Shown here piece after piece: positions 1 to 5,141 of a stretch of 5,141 bases of DNA (positions are counted from its first letter, which is position 1; every line of letters begins with the position of its first letter). The stretch comes from Candidatus Phaeomarinibacter sp. Its GTDB lineage: Bacteria; Pseudomonadota; Alphaproteobacteria; CGMCC-115125. A model generated the notes under the pieces. The model searched no databases and was not told the origin of the DNA. It was given only the letters and a program-made list of their open reading frames with translations. The translations under genes were made by a program, and so were the position numbers. The stretch covers positions 1 to 5,141 of the forward strand of contig JANQMQ010000588.1 in assembly GCA_028279995.1 (NCBI GenBank). Direction: 5' to 3'.

Positions 1-31
1 AGGCTGACGGCTATGGTCTGGGCGTCAGCCT
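1..31. repeat. 9-bp inverted repeat with 13-base loop inside alr
   Basis: Bases 1-9 (AGGCTGACG) are the exact reverse complement of bases 23-31 (CGTCAGCCT), enclosing the 13-base loop GCTATGGTCTGGG at 10-22. The outer limit cannot be seen because the arm reaches the window edge. The plus strand, not the coding strand, encodes the alanine racemase signature GYGLG across the loop. The loop is therefore in the wrong orientation relative to the gene. Confidence 0.9.
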
Positions 32-146
32 TTACCACCGCAGCCGCAGTCGCGCTGCCGCTCGCTGTGTTGGCCGCACGCCAGTTGCGTGCCAGCGCAC
101 CCAGATCAATCGTCAGGTAGCCAGGAGGTGAAGCAGTTTCAGTCAA
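1..146 (-). CDS. alr: alanine racemase, N-terminal fragment (3' end beyond window)
   Basis: Alanine racemase is a cytoplasmic PLP enzyme that interconverts L- and D-alanine for peptidoglycan. Only the first 48 codons are visible. From the TTG at 146 the product begins MTETASPPGYLTIDLGALAR, matching the family's opening strand (a LxIDLxAlxxNwr pattern), and reaches VVKAD, where Lys38 would be the PLP-binding lysine. An in-frame TGA lies two codons before the TTG, and no ATG or GTG start is in frame, so TTG is the likely start; no good Shine-Dalgarno precedes it. The gene lies 42 bases after dnaB, a common alphaproteobacterial order, and is probably cotranscribed with it. The last residues are odd. 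After VVKAD the frame reads AQTIAVS instead of the expected [AG]YGxG, because bases 10-22 are inverted relative to the family motif (see the inverted repeat entry). The frame stays open to the edge. Confidence 0.88.
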   Translation of the reverse strand, partial: MTETASPPGYLTIDLGALARNWRAANTASGSATAAAVVKADAQTIAVS

Positions 147-188
147 ACGTCAGGGCCGTGTGCCATGGAGATCAGGAGGCGGATCAGA

Positions 189-1697
189 TCACGGACCATC
201 ATAGGACTGGTGGAAATGGTCAAGGTCGCCAAAGCGGGTTAGTTCAGCCTGGAATTGCAGTTCCACGCGACCTGTCGGGCCGTGGCGCTGCTTGCCGACA
301 ATGACCTCAGCCTTGCCGAACACCTGATTGCACTTTTCCTGCCACGCCAAGTGTTCGGGAGAGTCTGCGCTCGGCTCGGCTCTTAGCAGATAGTATTCCT
401 CGCGATACACGAACATCACCACGTCTGCGTCCTGCTCGATCGAGCCCGATTCACGCAGGTCAGACAGCTGTGGTCGCTTGTCATCGCGGGCCTCGACCTG
501 ACGGGACAGCTGAGAGAGGGCAAGGATCGGCACATTCAGCTCTTTTGCCAGCGCCTTGAGGCCGGTGGTGATCGCGGTCACTTCCTGCACACGATTGTCC
601 TGGTTCTTGCCGGACGATGTCACGAGCTGAAGATAGTCAACCACGATCAGCTGAAGGCCGTGCTGACGCTTCAGACGACGGGCGCGAGCGGCAAGCGTGG
701 AGATCGCGATGCCGCCGGTATGGTCGATATAGAGCGGGATCGACTGCAGCATCTCCGTCGCTTCGCGCAGCTGCCCGAACTCATCCGCTGTGATCTCACC
801 ACGCCGTATCTTCTCCGATGAAATTCCCGAATGCTCCGCCAGCAGTCGTGTCGCCAGCTGTTCGGCTGACATTTCCAGTGAGAAGAAGGCGACGACGCCG
901 CCATTCGTTACGGTTTCCCTGCCGTTTTCGTCCAGTTCTACGGTGTAGGACTTGGCCGCATTGAAGGCGATATTCGTGGCAAGCGCCGTTTTACCCATTG
1001 AGGGCCGCCCGGCCAGAATCACAAGGTCAGAATTCTGCAGTCCGCCGAGCTTGCTATCCAGGTCCCGCAGGCCTGTGGACAGCCCTGAAAGCCGCCCCTC
1101 ACGCTGATAGGCCGCAGCCGCCATGTCCAACGCGGTTGTCAGCGAGGATTTGAACGGCATGAAGCCGCCTTCATAGCGGCCCTTTTCGGCAAGATTGTAG
1201 AGGGACGCTTCCGCGTTCTCGATCTGCTGTGATGGTGGAAGGTCCACCGGACTATCTTCGGCTGTAACCTGAATGTCCTCTCCGAGCCGAATGAGCTCAC
1301 GGCGGACAGCCAGATCATAGATGGCGCGCCCGTAATCCTTTGCGTGCGGGGTCGCGACCGCCGCAGTTGCCAGGCGGGCCAGATAGGCCGGGCCGCCCAC
1401 GTCCGCCAGGGCGCTGTCATGCTCGAAGTAAGCCTTCAGCGTGACAGGCGTTGCCAGGTGGCCGCCGACAACCAGTTGTGCAATTGCCTCGAATATCCGC
1501 GCATGCAGGGGCTCGTAGAAATGGTCGGGTGAGAGGAACTCAGAGACCCTGTCATAGGCCTCATTGTTGACCAGCACGGCACCGAGAAGCGCTTGCTCAG
1601 CTTCAATCGAGTGCGGCATTTCCTTGTACTTGATGCCATCAAAGTCAGCATCAGGTGTATCATCAGCAATGGGGTAGGGGCTTGGCGCAGGTTCCAT
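189..1697 (-). CDS. dnaB: replicative DNA helicase DnaB
   Basis: DnaB is the hexameric 5'-3' helicase that unwinds DNA at the replication fork and binds primase through its N-terminal domain. With the start chosen here it has 502 residues, normal for alphaproteobacteria. The N-terminal domain (about residues 25-132) opens with PHSIEAEQALLGAVL. The RecA-like ATPase domain shows Walker A GRPSMGKT (230-237), FFSLEMS (271-277), Walker B LIVVDYLQ (350-357), LSQLSR (394-399), DLRESGSIEQDAD (413-425) and GKQRHGPTG (468-476), which includes the likely arginine-finger region. No intein is present. The frame extends upstream to an ATG at 1856. I prefer ATG 1697, preceded by AAGG about five bases away, because the extra codons run through a repeat element that also occurs outside the frame. 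ATG 1715 is possible, but its GGGAG directly abuts the start. alr follows after 42 bases. Confidence 0.96.
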   Translation of the reverse strand: MEPAPSPYPIADDTPDADFDGIKYKEMPHSIEAEQALLGAVLVNNEAYDRVSEFLSPDHFYEPLHARIFEAIAQLVVGGHLATPVTLKAYFEHDSALADVGGPAYLARLATAAVATPHAKDYGRAIYDLAVRRELIRLGEDIQVTAEDSPVDLPPSQQIENAEASLYNLAEKGRYEGGFMPFKSSLTTALDMAAAAYQREGRLSGLSTGLRDLDSKLGGLQNSDLVILAGRPSMGKTALATNIAFNAAKSYTVELDENGRETVTNGGVVAFFSLEMSAEQLATRLLAEHSGISSEKIRRGEITADEFGQLREATEMLQSIPLYIDHTGGIAISTLAARARRLKRQHGLQLIVVDYLQLVTSSGKNQDNRVQEVTAITTGLKALAKELNVPILALSQLSRQVEARDDKRPQLSDLRESGSIEQDADVVMFVYREEYYLLRAEPSADSPEHLAWQEKCNQVFGKAEVIVGKQRHGPTGRVELQFQAELTRFGDLDHFHQSYDGP

Positions 1698-1770
1698 CTG
1701 CACCTTGTAACCCATCTCCCTTTGCGTTTCAGCAAGGTGATGACAAAGGGCAGAGTTGCCCACTGAAATG

Positions 1771-1791
1771 ATATCCACAGGCTGTGGATGA
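1771..1791. promoter_or_regulatory. palindromic pair of DnaA-box-like sites
   Basis: ATCCACAG (1773-1780) and CTGTGGAT (1782-1789) form a perfect 8-bp palindrome around the single base 1781. Read as DnaA boxes, ATATCCACA at 1771-1779 differs from the consensus TTATCCACA at one base. The opposed site, TGTGGATGA at 1783-1791 (TCATCCACA on the minus strand), also differs at one base. The pair lies 74 bases upstream of the preferred dnaB start. Binding by DnaA is inferred from similarity only. Confidence 0.5.
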
Positions 1792-1826
1792 TGTGCACGA
1801 TTCAGTGCAAGTGATTCTTTTGTCTC
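1779..1826 (-). repeat. direct repeat copy 1 upstream of dnaB
   Basis: This is the dnaB-proximal copy of an element found again exactly 145 bases away at 1924-1971. The first 39 positions match at 34 and the full 48 positions at 38. It contains the DnaA-box-like TGTGGATGA followed by two GATTC sites 14 bases apart, in the same arrangement as the other copy. It lies in frame with the possible N-terminal extension of dnaB, which argues that the extension is not translated. Confidence 0.8.
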
Positions 1827-1884
1827 TGGAATCCTGTCGACGGTCTCCCACGTCATGTAGCCACTGACTGAGGCCGCGACAGAT

Positions 1885-1915
1885 GGGTGTGGCTGGTGCC
1901 AGTCGCCTCACACCC
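1885..1915. repeat. inverted repeat between the two direct repeats
   Basis: GGGTGTG (1885-1891) and CACACCC (1909-1915) are exact inverted copies around a 17-base spacer. The spacer itself contains the smaller dyad CTGG-TG-CCAG (1893-1902). It sits midway between the direct repeats and has no T-run on either side, so it does not look like an intrinsic terminator. It could be an operator or may have no function. Confidence 0.4.
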
Positions 1916-1923
1916 TGGCAAAC

Positions 1924-1971
1924 AGCCTGTGGATGATGTCCGCGATTCAGCACAAGTGATTCAAAAGACTC
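1924..1971 (-). repeat. direct repeat copy 2 upstream of dnaB
   Basis: This is the cfa-proximal copy of the element at 1779-1826. It keeps the DnaA-box-like TGTGGATGA (1928-1936) and the paired GATTC sites (1944, 1958). A third GANTC site, GACTC at 1967, replaces GTCTC of copy 1, and GAATC follows at 1975 just outside. A weak opposed box, CTGTCCACA, lies at 1982-1990. This resembles the opposed box of copy 1 but is farther away and on the other side. Confidence 0.8.
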
Positions 1972-2010
1972 GGAGAATCACCTGTCCACAAGACAAACGT
2001 CCGCTTCGCC

Positions 2011-3264
2011 TCAGGCGCTCACCTGTGCGTTTGGGTTCGATGGCGGTGTTGCTTCCTGTTGAAGAAACTGCGCTTCTGCTTCGCTGATGTACCCTCGTGT
2101 AAGGGGCAGGGTGGTCACCTTATTTGTCAGTTGTATCTGGAAGACCATGAACCCCATGTGCCGGAATGAGGCCTCGGACGCAGCCAGGTAAAACTCCCAC
2201 ATCCGGCAGAAGCGTTCATCGTAGAGGTCCTTCGCCCGGTCTCTATTGGCGGTAAACCGCTCTCGCCAGTGACGGAGCGTCTCGGCATAGTGAAGCCGCA
2301 AGATCTCCACATCAGTCACGAACAGGCCCGCCCGCTCGATGGCCGGTAGAACCTCACTGAGCGCGGGGATGTAGCCGCCCGGAAATATGTACTTCGCCAC
2401 CCAAGGATTGGTGGTTCCAGGACCATCGATGCGGCCAATAGAGTGAATAAGGGCCACACCGTCATCCGCCAGGAGCCGGGCCACCTGTTGGAAGTATTCG
2501 CGATAGTGGCCGACACCGACATGCTCGAACATGCCTACCGATACGATGCGGTCGAAGGAGGGTTCCAACAGCCGGTAGTCCTGCAACTGGAACCGGACCC
2601 TGTCTGCGAGACCCTGCGCGTTCGCCCAGGCATTTGAGAGCGTGTGCTGCTCCTGAGACAGCGTGACACCGGTGACGTCAACCTCAGCCATCTGCGCCAG
2701 ATAGAGGCCCAGGCCTCCCCACCCGGATCCGATATCCAGCACTTTGGTGTTCGGCTCAAGCGCCAGCTTGGCTGCGATATGGCGCTTTTTGGCCATCTGC
2801 GCATCGTCCAGCGTGGCCTTTGGATGCTCGAAGTAAGCGCAGGAATACTGCCGGTCCATATCAAGGAACAGATCGTAGAGCCGCCCATCCAAGTCATAGT
2901 GGTGAGCGACATTGGCCTGCGCCCGGCTGATCGGGTTGTATTGCAGCAATCGTCGGTAGATACGCCTCAGCCTTGCAATGAACGCCGCCAAAGGGGTTCC
3001 GTATCCGGTGCCAACATTGATGCCCAGCAGGTCCATCAGGTCCCAGACATCACCTTCAGTGATGTCGAGGCGCCCGTCCATATAGCCTTCCCCGAACTTG
3101 AGGTGGGGGTTGAAGGCAATGTCACGCCCTATGGACCTGTCGCGCAAATGCAATGTGACATGCGGACCGGATCCGTCTCCGGCGGACCATGAGCGACCCG
3201 ACGCTTCATGAACTGTCAGATCGCCGGTCTTGACCACATACTGGAGCATCCACCTGAGGAACAT
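2011..3264 (-). CDS. cfa: cyclopropane-fatty-acyl-phospholipid synthase
   Basis: This SAM-dependent enzyme adds a methylene group across the cis double bond of unsaturated acyl chains in membrane phospholipids, working at the inner face of the membrane. The product has 417 residues. The SAM-binding motif VLDIGSGWGG is at 175-184, followed by LSQEQ (202-206) and FDRIVSVGMFEHVG (237-250). GPGTTNPWVAKYIFPGGYIP (281-300) is typical of the family. Residues matching the E. coli bicarbonate site are present: Cys142, Glu247, His274, Ile276 and Tyr326. The N-terminal ~110 residues are the usual lipid-binding part. The start at 3264 is favoured by GGAGG six bases upstream; an in-frame ATG at 3288 lacks such a site. 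The gene follows the rplI terminator and precedes the dnaB regulatory region, so it is probably transcribed from its own promoter. Related methyltransferases on the same fold (mycolic-type, tuberculostearate) are less likely. Confidence 0.94.
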   Translation of the reverse strand: MFLRWMLQYVVKTGDLTVHEASGRSWSAGDGSGPHVTLHLRDRSIGRDIAFNPHLKFGEGYMDGRLDITEGDVWDLMDLLGINVGTGYGTPLAAFIARLRRIYRRLLQYNPISRAQANVAHHYDLDGRLYDLFLDMDRQYSCAYFEHPKATLDDAQMAKKRHIAAKLALEPNTKVLDIGSGWGGLGLYLAQMAEVDVTGVTLSQEQHTLSNAWANAQGLADRVRFQLQDYRLLEPSFDRIVSVGMFEHVGVGHYREYFQQVARLLADDGVALIHSIGRIDGPGTTNPWVAKYIFPGGYIPALSEVLPAIERAGLFVTDVEILRLHYAETLRHWRERFTANRDRAKDLYDERFCRMWEFYLAASEASFRHMGFMVFQIQLTNKVTTLPLTRGYISEAEAQFLQQEATPPSNPNAQVSA

Positions 3265-3270
3265 CACGCA

Positions 3271-3275
3271 CCTCC
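3271..3275 (-). promoter_or_regulatory. cfa: Shine-Dalgarno site of cfa
   Basis: GGAGG on the minus strand lies six bases before the ATG at 3264. It decides the start against the upstream in-frame ATG at 3288, which it follows. Confidence 0.75.
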
Positions 3276-3328
3276 GCTGGCCAGCCATTCAAGGCTGCCG
3301 TTTCAAAGCCCAGCCCAACGGACGAAAT

Positions 3329-3358
3329 CTTATGCTGAATGCGGTATGGTGCAAGCAA
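3329..3358 (-). promoter_or_regulatory. cfa: possible sigma-70 promoter for cfa
   Basis: On the minus strand TTGCTT (3358-3353) and CATAAG (3334-3329) are separated by 18 bases, each matching four of six consensus positions. They lie between the rplI terminator and the cfa start, where a promoter is needed, and would give a leader of about 55-60 bases. The match is weak and rests mainly on position. Confidence 0.3.
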
Positions 3359-3373
3359 CTGCAGGTACAGCAC

Positions 3374-3411
3374 AAAAAACGCTGCTGCCCGGTCCTGGGC
3401 AGCAGCGTTTT
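3374..3411 (-). terminator. intrinsic terminator of rplI
   Basis: AAAACGCTGCTGCCC (3376-3390) pairs exactly with GGGCAGCAGCGTTTT (3397-3411) across a six-base loop, giving a 15-bp stem. On the minus strand the stem runs into six T residues (complement of 3374-3379). It lies 37 bases past the rplI stop codon. The plus-strand side has four T, so weak bidirectional activity is possible, but no plus-strand gene approaches it. Confidence 0.92.
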
Positions 3412-3447
3412 CCATGTTATTTTGGTATGAAGTCGAATTTCTGTCGG

Positions 3448-4077
3448 TTAGGCCTGCACATCGTCTTCTGATGCAGCCTGCTCTTCGCCGTCAGCGTTTT
3501 CGTCGCCCTCGGCAAGGGCAGCAGCCTGTTCGGCATCTTCAAACACTTCTTCAGCCAGAAGTGCTGCTTCTTCCTCTTCGTCGGTCCGGTCGATGGTGAC
3601 ATCCTCACCGCGTGCCTGACGCTCTGCTTCTTCTTCGGTCCGGGCCACGTTGACAGATACCGTCGCAATGACTTCCGGGTGTAGGCGGATCAGCACGTCA
3701 TGCAGACCCAGAACCTTGATCGGACGCTGCAGGCTCACCTGCTGGCGCTCAACCGTGAAGCCGTTTTCAGTAAGGCCGGCAGCAATGTCACGCGTGGCGA
3801 CAGAGCCGTATAGCTGACCGGACTCCGATGCCTGGCGAATAACGATTACGCTTTCGCCATCGAGCTTGGTCTGAACAGCTTCAGCTTCCTTGCGCAATTC
3901 AAGGTTGCGAGCTTCAAGCTGCGCGCGCTCTGTTTCAAAGCGCTGGCGGTTTGCCTTGTTGGCACGAAGCGCCTTGCCCCGTGGCAGCAGGAAGTTGCGG
4001 GCATAGCCGGGCTTTACGTCCACGACATCGCCCATTTGGCCGAGTTTCTCGACCCGCTCAAGCAGAATTACATCCAT
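3448..4077 (-). CDS. rplI: 50S ribosomal protein L9 (bL9)
   Basis: bL9 binds 23S rRNA near the base of the L1 stalk and helps keep reading frame and fidelity. The 209-residue product begins [20 protein letters not shown] and includes [16 protein letters not shown] (21-36), the classic N-terminal RNA-binding domain. A charged connecting helix (about 40-75) and the C-terminal domain (about 75-146, including [13 protein letters not shown]) follow. Residues 147-209 are an extra tail with 26 Asp/Glu and only three basic residues, compared with about 149 residues in total for E. coli L9. Acidic tails of this kind are familiar in alphaproteobacteria. GAGGA lies eight bases before the ATG. The DUF2232 gene ends 103 bases upstream with no terminator between, so the two are likely cotranscribed. 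A strong intrinsic terminator ends the unit. Confidence 0.97.
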   Translation of the reverse strand: MDVILLERVEKLGQMGDVVDVKPGYARNFLLPRGKALRANKANRQRFETERAQLEARNLELRKEAEAVQTKLDGESVIVIRQASESGQLYGSVATRDIAAGLTENGFTVERQQVSLQRPIKVLGLHDVLIRLHPEVIATVSVNVARTEEEAERQARGEDVTIDRTDEEEEAALLAEEVFEDAEQAAALAEGDENADGEEQAASEDDVQA

Positions 4078-4180
4078 TGAAATAGTCCTCGTTCCAGCAA
4101 GCGCCGCCGTTCCACCCAGTGCGGAAAGATCAAAAGCGCCTGTCCCGCACGTTGGCGGTTAGCGGTCGATAGTCTGCGCG

Positions 4181-5141
4181 TCAGTCAGGCCCCTGAGCCG
4201 GGTCTGCATATCGTGCGCGAAGCCCCATCCAGGCTTCCACCAGACCCAGTATGCCGACCAGCACCACCAGAGAGCCGAAGAGCACCAGTATCAGGTAAAA
4301 ACCGATGAGAATGGCAGTTCTCGCCTGCCAGCGGCGGGAAATAGCATGAATTGTTGCCAGTCCCAACAGAAAATAGGGGACGAACAGAAGCGCCGACAGG
4401 GATAGTCCGGCAAACCCCAGTTCACCGGGGAGAAAGCCCAGGACGAGCGACACCGGGAATGCGACGAGGAAGGCCTGCGGATAGGTAATGTGGGAAAAGA
4501 CAGGCGTCGGACGCAGGGCATTGCCGGATCGGGCGACAATCAACTGCGCAATCGCCATGTTTGCCAGCGTCATCAGCAGCCACATGCTGGCGGCCATGGC
4601 TGGCAGATACGCGGCCACCATCGCCAGAAAATCGCTGGGCGAAATATCCAGTCCCTGTGCGTCGAGCATCCGCCGCAACTCGCCGGTATCAACAATACCT
4701 GTGTTGAGCATCTGGACGACAGCGCCACGCAGGCCGTCTTCCGTTGCCGCCATCGAGAGGATGGAAACGACCAGAAGTGAGGCTGCGATCGCGGTTGTCC
4801 ACACCACAAGCATCCCAGGCGGATACCACTGGACCTCGGGGGCAGCAATTTCGTCTGGCGGTCCATCGCGGGTTCCATCCGCGACAGCGCGGTGGTGAGC
4901 TTCGCGGGCACGTGCAGCTCGTGCCGCAGCAGATGCGCCACGACCTCCGACCGCGCGTGATAGGAGAGCCAACCGGACAAGCCATATGGGTGCGAGGGCA
5001 ACCACGGCGAAATAGACGACGCCGCTTGAAAGGCCTGCCACAACGGACATGACAACAAGGCCCGTGCCGCCGGCAATAAGCGCCATGATGGTGCCCCAGC
5101 CGAGGCCGGCGATGAAAATGGGGAGGGGCGCAATATAGGCA
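4181..5141 (-). CDS. DUF2232-like polytopic inner-membrane protein, 5' end beyond window
   Basis: The function is unknown. The frame is open through the window edge, so the ATG at 5086 is internal and at least 319 residues are visible. Numbering from that ATG, hydrophobic segments lie at about 1-19, 21-42, 91-112, 153-186, 203-219, 225-248 and 256-282. An Ala/Arg-rich soluble loop spans about 44-86 and ends in the conserved-looking WYPPG (87-91). The C-terminal third contains AFPVSLVLGFLPGELGFAGL and closes with a helix and a short charged tail. I recognise the family from this hydrophobic pattern and from its position directly upstream of rplI, where alphaproteobacteria often carry a DUF2232 gene after rpsF and rpsR; those two would lie beyond the edge. 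A link to ribosomal protein expression is suggested only by location. Another polytopic membrane family remains possible. Confidence 0.8.
   Translation of the reverse strand, partial: AYIAPLPIFIAGLGWGTIMALIAGGTGLVVMSVVAGLSSGVVYFAVVALAPIWLVRLALLSRAVGGRGASAAARAARAREAHHRAVADGTRDGPPDEIAAPEVQWYPPGMLVVWTTAIAASLLVVSILSMAATEDGLRGAVVQMLNTGIVDTGELRRMLDAQGLDISPSDFLAMVAAYLPAMAASMWLLMTLANMAIAQLIVARSGNALRPTPVFSHITYPQAFLVAFPVSLVLGFLPGELGFAGLSLSALLFVPYFLLGLATIHAISRRWQARTAILIGFYLILVLFGSLVVLVGILGLVEAWMGLRARYADPAQGPD

Larger units (their letters stand above)
1698..2010. promoter_or_regulatory. dnaB: intergenic region cfa-dnaB with GANTC cluster and DnaA-box-like sites
   Basis: This 313-base stretch between the cfa stop and the dnaB start has no convincing gene. 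It contains seven GANTC sites, the recognition sequence of the alphaproteobacterial methyltransferase CcrM, at 1799, 1813, 1829, 1944, 1958, 1967 and 1975. Only four others were found by eye in the rest of the window (361, 448, 1016, 3821). It also contains DnaA-box-like 9-mers at 1771, 1783 and 1928, a weak one at 1982, two copies of a ~48-base element and a central inverted repeat. No clear sigma-70 promoter, AT-rich unwinding element or CtrA site was seen. The likely role, by inference, is cell-cycle-linked control of dnaB and alr. Confidence 0.6.

Noticed and set aside
89..304. Plus-strand open frame of 71 codons across the dnaB-alr junction
   Set aside because: It overlaps the dnaB 3' end and the alr start on the opposite strand, is low in hydrophobic core residues and shows no motif.
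1014..1030. Possible intein or insertion in dnaB near Walker A
   Set aside because: The frame reads continuously through GRPSMGKTALATNIA, and the stretch after it is of the size usual in alphaproteobacterial DnaB.
1698..2010. Chromosomal replication origin
   Set aside because: DnaA-box-like and GANTC sites are present, but I see no AT-rich unwinding region or perfect DnaA box, and the flanking genes are not those of known alphaproteobacterial origins. A regulatory region is the simpler call.
1980..2015. Hairpin at the cfa stop codon (GCCT-GA-GGCG) as a terminator
   Set aside because: The stem is only about four pairs and has no following T-run.
2644..3192. Plus-strand open frame of 182 codons
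   Set aside because: It lies wholly antisense to the well-supported cfa gene, and its translation resembles no protein I know and shows no domain pattern.
4078..4180. Regulatory or terminator element between the DUF2232 gene and rplI
   Set aside because: No stem with a T-run and no convincing promoter is visible; only the rplI Shine-Dalgarno site could be supported.
4488..4898. Plus-strand open frame of 136 codons
   Set aside because: It is antisense to the DUF2232-like gene; such frames are expected opposite GC-rich coding sequence. The translation has no recognisable motif.

Overview
The window looks like a chromosomal segment of an alphaproteobacterium. It carries the conserved bL9 / replicative helicase / alanine racemase neighbourhood, a DUF2232-type membrane protein directly upstream of rplI, a bL9 with a long acidic tail, and a dense cluster of GANTC (CcrM-type methylation) sites in one intergenic region. 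Base composition is moderately GC-rich throughout. All five genes lie on the minus strand, so transcription runs from high to low coordinates. I did not try to assign a genus.

Layout in the direction of transcription: a DUF2232-like polytopic membrane protein, 5' end cut by the window edge (4181-5141); rplI, ribosomal protein bL9 (3448-4077); a strong intrinsic terminator (3374-3411); cfa-type cyclopropane-fatty-acyl-phospholipid synthase (2011-3264); a 313-base intergenic region (1698-2010); dnaB, the replicative helicase (189-1697); and the first 48 codons of alr, alanine racemase, cut by the other edge (1-146).

The DUF2232 gene and rplI appear to be one transcription unit that ends at the terminator. 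cfa therefore needs its own promoter. dnaB and alr, 42 bases apart, probably form a unit with regulatory input from the region in front of dnaB.

Two places deserve attention. First, the region in front of dnaB holds two diverged copies of a ~48-base element 145 bases apart, DnaA-box-like 9-mers (two of them forming a near-perfect palindrome) and seven GANTC sites within 181 bases, against four that I could find by eye in the rest of the window. This suggests DnaA- and methylation-linked control of the helicase gene, or a DnaA-binding locus. Second, at the very start of the window the alr reading frame goes wrong inside its pyridoxal-phosphate lysine motif. A 13-base segment between 9-base inverted repeats is in the opposite orientation to that needed for the family motif, and flipping it on paper restores VVKADGYGLG. 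This is either a hairpin-mediated micro-inversion or, quite possibly, a fold-back artefact at a contig end.

I see no mobile element, CRISPR array, tRNA or rRNA, and no clearly novel multi-gene system.
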